Below the pieces are notes generated by a model. It did no database searches. It worked only from the letters and a program-made list of their open reading frames with translations, and was not told the origin of the DNA. Positions 24,501 to 29,029 of a stretch of DNA of 29,029 nucleotides are shown piece by piece (within the stretch, counting starts at the first letter, position 1; the number at the start of each line of letters is the position of its first letter). Origin of the DNA: JACKHA01 sp041401985 (GTDB taxonomy: Bacteria > Planctomycetota > Phycisphaerae > Phycisphaerales > UBA1924); contig JAWKTE010000029.1 in assembly GCA_041401985.1 (NCBI GenBank), positions 1-29,029 of the forward strand, in the 5' to 3' direction. The translations under genes were made by a program, and so were the position numbers.

Positions 24501-24572
24501 GCCGGCGAGGCGGGCGGCGCGGATGTCGGCGCGGGTGCCGGTGCGGGTGCCGGTGTGGCGCAGGGAGTCTGA
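21528..24572 (+). CDS. cheA: Chemotaxis histidine kinase CheA with an inserted CZB domain and two CheW-like domains
   Basis: This 1,014-residue kinase phosphorylates CheY and CheB in response to receptors. The order is: HPt domain with phosphorylated His47 (FRTIHTIKGTCGF); an acidic then Ala/Pro-rich linker (about 125-320); dimerisation helices (LLDKLMNLVGELVLARNQ); the ATP-binding domain with Asn429 in NSVDHGIE, IIDDGAGI and GRGVGMDVV; and a CheW-like P5 domain from about 555. P5 is interrupted at about 640-750 by a CZB zinc domain: His648 in KHLNW, Cys676 in CALGKWIYGEG, and His703/His707 in LHMQMH. P5 then resumes at VNIVVLQADGRQFGLVVDQI. A second CheW-like domain spans about 844-1000. ATG 21528 has AAGGG upstream and the MAELDDLVKEFLVES N-terminus. 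It heads the operon, and its codons end mostly in G. Confidence 0.93.
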   Translation: MAELDDLVKEFLVESNENLDRLDQDFVALEQDASATDRLASIFRTIHTIKGTCGFLGFSKLESVTHIGENLLSRLRDGEIGVSSEIVTALLQMVDAVREILGSIENGQGEGDGDYSAIIETLTALKDGGGAGEADSEPEGEIDGVEDALISGGEADEAAAGASDEIDLSSLPFDGELTADGVELTEGDETAEVVSEDDGDVSGVSLEALIEEAGLDSGEASDDAGHDDGAAVAEAAPAAQASVAAAPAPTAPTPTASAPAAPAPKAAPAPASGSPAGKAGSAPKPRAEASGSDGAAGGGETGSTPPPPSSTASGGIRVDVGLLDKLMNLVGELVLARNQILQYSATAENAILSGSTQRLNLITTELQEGVMKTRMQPIGNVWSKFPRIVRDLSQMCGKKVRVEMQGRDTELDKTIIEAIKDPLTHIIRNSVDHGIESPEKRVAAGKPEEGLLYLRAFHEGGQVNIEIIDDGAGINAERVKQRAVERGMISADQAARMGEREAANLIFAPGFSTAEKVTNVSGRGVGMDVVKTNIEKIGGTVDLQSRFGQGTTLRIKIPLTLAIIPALVVSSGGDRFAIPQVSLLELVRVEGREASQRIEQVHGTPVYRLRGRLLPLVYLSKELGRNGSSSSRGGTVAGIDFAVAREKHLNWKRTLREFLDGKAELTLEKAATHRDCALGKWIYGEGQAEFGGLAEFRSLESLHMQMHNAVRDAIVAKNDKRGDDAEECLRSVSTMSEQIIALLDRMEQVAGAGEVNIVVLQADGRQFGLVVDQINDTEEIVVKPLGKIFKGLATFAGATIMGDGRVALILDVMGLAQRAGVVREGRERNLHESGQKGESSGGTRQTLLLFRVSDTHRMAIPLSMVARLEEFPRDLVEQSGEQPVMQYRGGIMPLVPLGRVLGYSGGTADAGAAPGAEGAGESIQVIVVTRGEQSIGLVVDRIVDIVEQSVSVKRTGLRSGVIGSAVIEGKVTELLDVEGVIRSVLQDDESWAGEAGGADVGAGAGAGAGVAQGV

Positions 24573-24605
24573 GCAGGCAGCCCGTTGCGGGCGAGGAGAC
24601 GGCCA

Positions 24606-25043
24606 ATGAGCACGGACCGCCAGTTCTGCACGTTCTTCGTCGACGGGATGTACTGCGGCGTGGAGGTTCTGAAGGTGCAGGAGGTCATCCGGTACCAGGA
24701 CATGACGCGGGTGCCGCTGGCGCCGGCGGTGGTCCGCGGGCTGATCAACCTTCGCGGTCAGATCGTGACGGCGATCGACCTTCGGGAGCGGCTTGGGCTC
24801 AAGCCGCGGCCGGAGGGCGTGCTGCCGATGAACGTCGTGGTGCGGACCGCCGACGGGGCGACGAGCCTGTTGGTGGACGAGATCGGCGACGTTGTGACGG
24901 TGAGCGAGGAGGCGTTCGAGCGTCCGCCCGAGACGATCTCTGGGGTGACGCGTGAACTGATCGAGGGCGTGTTCAAGTTGAAGGACCGGCTCCTGATGAT
25001 CGTGGACACGGAGCGGGCGATCGGGGTTGCGGCCGCGGCGTGA
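24606..25043 (+). CDS. cheW: Chemotaxis coupling protein CheW
   Basis: This 145-residue adaptor links receptors to CheA. It is a single CheW domain: FCTFFVDGMYCGVEVLKVQEVIRY, MTRVPLAPAVVRGLINLRGQIVTAIDLRERLG, then LLVDEIGDVVTVSEEAFERPP, and a C-terminal VFKLKDRLLMIVDTERAI strand. The RGLINLRGQ receptor-binding motif is intact. ATG 24606 has GAGGAG a short distance upstream. It follows cheA after 33 bases and precedes the receptor gene after 99 bases. Confidence 0.92.
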   Translation: MSTDRQFCTFFVDGMYCGVEVLKVQEVIRYQDMTRVPLAPAVVRGLINLRGQIVTAIDLRERLGLKPRPEGVLPMNVVVRTADGATSLLVDEIGDVVTVSEEAFERPPETISGVTRELIEGVFKLKDRLLMIVDTERAIGVAAAA

Positions 25044-25142
25044 CGCCGGGCCATCGTGAAGGAACAACGGGGCCCGCCGCGGTGTGCGGACTCGGCCCGT
25101 GGGAACAGCACATCGCAGACCAGGTATTGAAGGGACTCAGCC

Positions 25143-27614
25143 ATGGCAAACAGCAACGGGAAGGCGACGGCTCTGAACAACGTGGACATCCCGGAGGCGG
25201 AGCGTCTGGAGACCGAGGCGCAGCTCGAGATCATGCTCGAGGAGGCCAACGCGAACACCAAGGCGGTGACCGAGGTGGTCGAGGCCCTGGGGCGTGCGAC
25301 GACGGTCACGGAGGCTGCTCGGGCGGCGCTGGACGCGGTCAAGCAGGCGTTCGGCTGGGCGTATGGGTCGTATTGGACGCTGGACCAGAAGGAGAACGCG
25401 CTGCGTTTCAGCATCGAGACCGGCACGGTGACGGCCGAGTTCAGCCGCGTGACGGCGGAGGCTCGGTTCCGCGAGGGCGAGGGCCTGTCCGGCCGGACGT
25501 GGCGCAGCCGCGACCTGGTGTTCGTGAAGGACCTTGGCGAGGTGAAGGACTGCTGCCGTCGGGAGCCGGCCCAGCGGGCCGGGGTCAAGAGCGGTGTGTG
25601 CTTCCCGATCATGACCAAGGGCCAGGTGCTGGGGACGATGGACTTCTTCGCGCTCACGACGCTGAACCCGTCGCAGGAGCGTCTGGACACGCTGCGGAGC
25701 GTTGGGAAGCTGGTCAGCAGCACGATCGAGCGGATCTTCGAGTCGCAGCGTCAGGCGCAGGTGGCCACGGACACCGCGGCGGTGTCGCGCGTGCTGGAGG
25801 CGGTCAACGGCGCCAACTCGCCCAATGAGGCGGTGATGGCGGCCCTGAACACGGTGCGTGAGGCGTTCGGCTGGGCGTACGGCTCGTACTGGCCGCTGGA
25901 CGCGAAGGAGAACTGCCTGAAGTTCGGCGTCGAGAGCGGGAGCGTGAACGACGAGTTCGCGCGGGCGACGGCGTCGGCGAAGTTCCGCGAGGGCGAGGGC
26001 CTGTCCGGGCGCGCCTGGCGCAGCCGCGACCTGGTGTTCGTGAAGGACCTGGGCGAGGTGACGGACTGCTGCCGACGGGCCCCGGCCCAGCGTGCGGGGG
26101 TCAAGAGCGGGGTGTGCTTCCCGATCACGCAGAACGGGAAGGTCGCGGGCACGATGGACTTCTTCTCGCTCGAGACGCTCGAGCCGAGCCAGGACCGCCT
26201 GAACGCGCTGCGGAACGTGGGTCGGATGGTGTCGTCGGCGCTGGAGCGGATCGCGCAGCAGGCCGAGTCGGCGCGGGTGTCGTCGATGATGGAGCAGATG
26301 CCCATCAACGTGATGTTCGCGGACCGAGACCTGGTCATCCGCTACATCAACCCCGAGTCGGTCAAGACGCTCAAGGGGATCGAGCACCTGCTGCCGGTGA
26401 AGGCCGACCAGATGCTCGGCCAGAACATCGACATCTTCCACAAGCGCCCGGAGCACCAGCGGCAGATGCTGGCCGACCAGCGGAACCTGCCACACACGGC
26501 GCACATCAAGGTGGGCGACGAGACGCTGGACCTGCTGGTCAGCCCGGTGCTGGACCAGAACCGCCAGTACGTCGGTGCCATGGTGACCTGGGAGGTCATC
26601 ACGCAGAAACTGGCGACGGAGAAGGCGATCAAGGACGCGGCCGAGCGTGAGCGTCAGATGGCCCAGGAACTCCAGGAGAAGGTCAGCGCGATCCTCGAGG
26701 TCGTGAACGCGGCGGCCGAGGGCGACCTGACCCGGGAGGTCTCGGTCAACGGGTCCGACGCGATCGGGCAGATGGGCGAGGGGCTGACGCGGTTCCTCGA
26801 GTCGCTGCGTCAGACGGTGGGCGGGATCGGGCAGAACGCCCACTCGCTGGCCAGCAGCAGCGAGGAGCTGACCTCGATCAGCACGCAGATGAGCGCCAAC
26901 GCCGAGGAGACCAGCGCCCAGGCGAACGTGGTGTCGGCGGCGTCGGAGCAGGTCTCGAAGAACGTGCAGACCGTGGCGACCGCCGCGGAGGAGATGACCT
27001 CCTCGATCAAGGAGATCGCCAAGAACGCGGCGGAGGCGGCCCGGATCGCCACGACCGCGGTGAAGGTGGCCGACAGCACCAACAGCACGGTGGCGAAGCT
27101 CGGCGAGTCGAGCGTGGAGATCGGCAAGGTGATCAAGGTGATCACGTCGATCGCCCAGCAGACCAACCTGCTGGCCCTGAACGCGACGATCGAGGCGGCC
27201 CGTGCCGGCGAGGCCGGCAAGGGCTTCGCGGTGGTGGCCAACGAGGTCAAGGAGCTGGCCAAGGAGACGGCCAAGGCGACCGAGGACATCAGCCAGAAGA
27301 TCGAGGCGATCCGTGGCGACACGAACGCGTCGGTCGAGGCGATCGGGCAGATCGGGAGCATCATCAACCAGATCAACGACATCTCCAACACCATCGCCAG
27401 CGCCGTCGAGGAGCAGACGGCGACCACGAACGAGATGACCCGGAACATCACCGAGGCGGCCAAGGGCGCGTCGGAGATCGCCCAGAACATCACGGGCGTG
27501 GCCAGTGCGGCCAAGAGCACGACGACGGGCGCCAGCGACACCTCCAAGGCCGCGGGCGAACTGTCCCGGATGGCCTCGGAGCTGCAGCAGGCGGTCTCGC
27601 AGTTCCAGCTGTGA
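25143..27614 (+). CDS. Soluble methyl-accepting chemotaxis protein with tandem GAF and PAS domains
   Basis: This 823-residue receptor has no transmembrane segment, so it is a cytoplasmic sensor. Two GAF domains (about 40-195 and 210-370) are near copies sharing FREGEGLSGR, WRSRDLVFVKDLGEV, DCCRR and AGVKSGVCFPI; each has a Cys pair (137/138 and 309/310). A PAS domain follows (about 380-500, MPINVMFADRDLVIRYINP). Then come a HAMP-like piece (ILEVVNAAAEGDLTREV) and the signalling coiled coil with the hairpin tip QQTNLLALNATIEAARAGEAGKGFAVVANEVKELA. There is no C-terminal NWETF-type CheR tether. AAGGGA lies upstream of the ATG. Sitting between cheW and cheY, it is the likely dedicated receptor. 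The ligand is unknown; GAF and PAS could bind a small molecule or cofactor. Confidence 0.9.
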   Translation: MANSNGKATALNNVDIPEAERLETEAQLEIMLEEANANTKAVTEVVEALGRATTVTEAARAALDAVKQAFGWAYGSYWTLDQKENALRFSIETGTVTAEFSRVTAEARFREGEGLSGRTWRSRDLVFVKDLGEVKDCCRREPAQRAGVKSGVCFPIMTKGQVLGTMDFFALTTLNPSQERLDTLRSVGKLVSSTIERIFESQRQAQVATDTAAVSRVLEAVNGANSPNEAVMAALNTVREAFGWAYGSYWPLDAKENCLKFGVESGSVNDEFARATASAKFREGEGLSGRAWRSRDLVFVKDLGEVTDCCRRAPAQRAGVKSGVCFPITQNGKVAGTMDFFSLETLEPSQDRLNALRNVGRMVSSALERIAQQAESARVSSMMEQMPINVMFADRDLVIRYINPESVKTLKGIEHLLPVKADQMLGQNIDIFHKRPEHQRQMLADQRNLPHTAHIKVGDETLDLLVSPVLDQNRQYVGAMVTWEVITQKLATEKAIKDAAERERQMAQELQEKVSAILEVVNAAAEGDLTREVSVNGSDAIGQMGEGLTRFLESLRQTVGGIGQNAHSLASSSEELTSISTQMSANAEETSAQANVVSAASEQVSKNVQTVATAAEEMTSSIKEIAKNAAEAARIATTAVKVADSTNSTVAKLGESSVEIGKVIKVITSIAQQTNLLALNATIEAARAGEAGKGFAVVANEVKELAKETAKATEDISQKIEAIRGDTNASVEAIGQIGSIINQINDISNTIASAVEEQTATTNEMTRNITEAAKGASEIAQNITGVASAAKSTTTGASDTSKAAGELSRMASELQQAVSQFQL

Positions 27615-27634
27615 CCCCGCCGGGACGGTGAAAT

Positions 27635-27651
27635 GGGCGGTCGATCCGCCC
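27635..27651 (+). other. Short stem-loop in the cheY leader
   Basis: GGGCGG-TCGAT-CCGCCC lies 20 bases after the mcp stop. It is followed by a larger hairpin before cheY. No T-run follows. Confidence 0.4.
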
Positions 27652-27666
27652 CCGGCTTGAGCAACG

Positions 27667-27696
27667 CGTGCTGCCGGTCGAAAGACCGGCGGCGCG
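27667..27696 (+). promoter_or_regulatory. Long GAAA-tetraloop hairpin before cheY
   Basis: CGTGCTGCCGGTC and GACCGGCGGCGCG pair over 13 positions (two G-U) around a GAAA tetraloop. It lies 31 bases before the cheY start and leaves the AAGGAG ribosome site free. It could set the relative amounts of receptor and CheY by stabilising or processing the message. It does not match a riboswitch that I recognise. Confidence 0.5.
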
Positions 27697-27727
27697 ATTC
27701 GGGATTGCACCTGGGAAGGAGCCGTGC

Positions 27728-28090
27728 ATGCGAGCCCTAGTCATCGACGACAGCCGCGCGATGCGGATGATTATCCGGACGGCGCTCCAGGACCTGGGGT
27801 ACTCGTGCGAGGAGGCGGCGGACGGGAAGGAGGCCCTCGGGGTGCTCCAGAAGTCCGGCCCGTTCGACATCGCGCTGGTGGACTGGAACATGCCGGTGCT
27901 CAACGGCTTCGAGTTCGTCAAGGCGGTCCGCCAGGACCACGGCCACGACGCGATGAAGCTGATGATGGTCACGACCGAGGTCGAGACCTCGCAGGTGTGC
28001 AAGGCGCTTGAGGCGGGCGCGAACGAGTACCTGATGAAGCCGTTCACGAAGGACGTGCTGAAGGACAAGTTGCAGATGCTGGTGGCGTGA
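27728..28090 (+). CDS. cheY: Chemotaxis response regulator CheY (stand-alone receiver)
   Basis: This 120-residue single receiver domain is expected to carry the phosphoryl signal from CheA to the flagellar switch. It shows Asp7/Asp8 in VIDDSRAMR, phosphoacceptor Asp52 in ALVDWNMPVLNG, the TTE switch region (MMVTTEVE) and the conserved Lys-Pro in EYLMKPFTKD. The length is normal and there is no output domain. AAGGAG lies seven bases before the ATG. It is separated from the receptor gene by a 113-base leader containing two hairpins. Confidence 0.92.
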   Translation: MRALVIDDSRAMRMIIRTALQDLGYSCEEAADGKEALGVLQKSGPFDIALVDWNMPVLNGFEFVKAVRQDHGHDAMKLMMVTTEVETSQVCKALEAGANEYLMKPFTKDVLKDKLQMLVA

Positions 28091-28174
28091 GCCGTCGGCG
28101 GGCGTGGGTGTGGTGCTGTCGCCGCGCGTGCGGCGGGGCGTGCGTGGTCGTTGGCGTCGGGCAAGGAGCGGGCG

Positions 28175-29029
28175 GTGCCGAAGATCCGGGTGCTGATTGT
28201 GGATGACGCGGTGGTGGTCAGGAAGATCCTGACCGACACGCTGTCGACCGACCCGGACATCGAGGTGTCAACGGCGGCCAACGGCAAGATCGCGCTGCAG
28301 AAGATCCCGCAGGTCAACCCGGACGTGGTGACGCTGGACGTCGAGATGCCCGAGATGGACGGGCTGGAGACGCTGCGGGAGATCCGCAAGACGTACCCGA
28401 AACTGCCGGTGATCATGTTCAGCACGCTGACCGGGCGCGGGGCGGCGACGACGCTCGACGCGCTGTCGGCGGGCGCGAGCGACTACGCGACCAAGCCGGC
28501 CAACGTCGGCAAGGTGGGCGAGGCGATGGCGCGGGTGCGGGAGGAGATGATCCCGAAGATCCGGGCCCTGTGCGGCCGCGACGCCGGGGCGGCCCCGTCC
28601 GCTGGCGTGGGCGGCGGGTCCGGGGCCGCGACGCTCGCGGCCCCGGCGGCGGCGCCGCGTCCGAAGCCGCCCATCGCGCCGGCGGTTCGGCCGGGCACGC
28701 GGGCCGGGATCGATGTCGTGGCGATCGGGGTCTCGACGGGCGGTCCCAACGCGTTGTCGGTGGTGCTGCCCGGGCTTGCCAAGGACCTGCCGGTGCCGGT
28801 GGTGCTGGTGCAGCACATGCCGCCCGTGTTCACGAAGTTGCTGGCCGAGCGTCTGGACACGCAGTGCGGGGTGCGCGTGGTGGAGGGCGCCGCGGGGATG
28901 CGTCTGCAGGCGGGGCACGTGTACATCGCGCCGGGCGGTCAGCACATGGTCGTGGAGCGCGAGGGCGGCGTGCTGAAGTTGGCGCTGAACATGGAGCCGC
29001 CGGAGAACTCGTGCCGCCCCGCGGTGGAC
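28175..29029 (+). CDS. cheB: Chemotaxis protein-glutamate methylesterase CheB (3' end outside window)
   Basis: This is the first 285 codons of CheB, which demethylates or deamidates receptor glutamates once phosphorylated. The receiver domain has LIVDDAVVVRK, Asp55 in VTLDVEMPEMDG, FSTLTGRG and YATKPAN. A Gly/Ala/Pro linker follows, then the esterase domain with the catalytic Ser187 in GVSTGGPNALS and His214 in VQHMPPVFT. The third catalytic residue (Asp) would lie past the window edge. The start is GTG 28175 with AGGAG about six bases upstream, which is why the gene is easy to miss. No cheR is visible; it may follow downstream. Confidence 0.92.
   Translation, partial: MPKIRVLIVDDAVVVRKILTDTLSTDPDIEVSTAANGKIALQKIPQVNPDVVTLDVEMPEMDGLETLREIRKTYPKLPVIMFSTLTGRGAATTLDALSAGASDYATKPANVGKVGEAMARVREEMIPKIRALCGRDAGAAPSAGVGGGSGAATLAAPAAAPRPKPPIAPAVRPGTRAGIDVVAIGVSTGGPNALSVVLPGLAKDLPVPVVLVQHMPPVFTKLLAERLDTQCGVRVVEGAAGMRLQAGHVYIAPGGQHMVVEREGGVLKLALNMEPPENSCRPAVD

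Noticed and set aside
21378..25067. A 1,200-codon minus-strand open frame opposite cheA and cheW
   Set aside because: It is the antisense of well-supported genes. Its composition (Arg/His/Leu/Ala repeats) is that of a GC-rich shadow, with no domain.
27615..27727. Cyclic di-GMP riboswitch suggested by the GAAA tetraloop hairpin
   Set aside because: The conserved core bases and second helix of known c-di-GMP riboswitches are not present. Only the tetraloop is shared.

Overview
The window is very GC-rich and free-living bacterial in character. It carries exosortase-type VPGPG…RRRR sorting tails, dockerin-like C-termini ending in a DDFF(Y/F)YL pattern, FG-GAP and kelch-like secreted proteins, a prepilin-like protein, and both flagellar and chemotaxis genes. 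That combination points to a planctomycete of the Phycisphaerae type. This is an inference from protein style, not from a marker gene.

Layout. 1-641: the 3' part of a flagellar rod gene (FlgF-like). 712-1189: a decayed MNT/HepT toxin-antitoxin pair. 1140-3107 (minus): a tightly packed array of three paralogous exported PEP-CTERM-like proteins with ATGA overlaps, plus the stump of a fourth. 3198-3413: an orphan HicB-like gene. 3488-4930: succinate-semialdehyde dehydrogenase. 5065-7449: a large secreted propeller-like protein with an Ig-like domain and a dockerin-like tail. 7658-8893: a degenerate HD-GYP protein. 9086-9893: ribosomal proteins L35 and L20. 10255-11274: the Sua5 tRNA-modification enzyme. 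11313-12900: a small membrane protein and a prepilin-like protein. 12958-13863 (minus): a DinB-like domain behind a histone-H1-like Lys/Ala tail. 14085-15566: a long-form isocitrate dehydrogenase with NAD-type residues.

15567-18250 is an accessory island. Two small genes of unknown function are each preceded by a palindromic repeat (R1) and followed by a second repeat (R2). A 1,023-bp frameshifted insertion sequence sits inside the second R1, with 12-bp inverted ends and an 8-bp target duplication. 18251-21256 (minus) holds an FG-GAP protein and a DUF3299-like exported protein.

21528-29029 is a chemotaxis operon in the order cheA-cheW-mcp-cheY-cheB. CheA carries a zinc-binding CZB sensor domain spliced into the middle of its CheW-like regulatory domain, plus a second CheW-like domain. 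The receptor is soluble, with two near-duplicate GAF domains and a PAS domain. The system therefore looks built to sense cytoplasmic signals, one of them directly at the kinase, and to act on the flagellum through CheY. CheB is cut by the window edge. No tRNA, rRNA or CRISPR array was seen.
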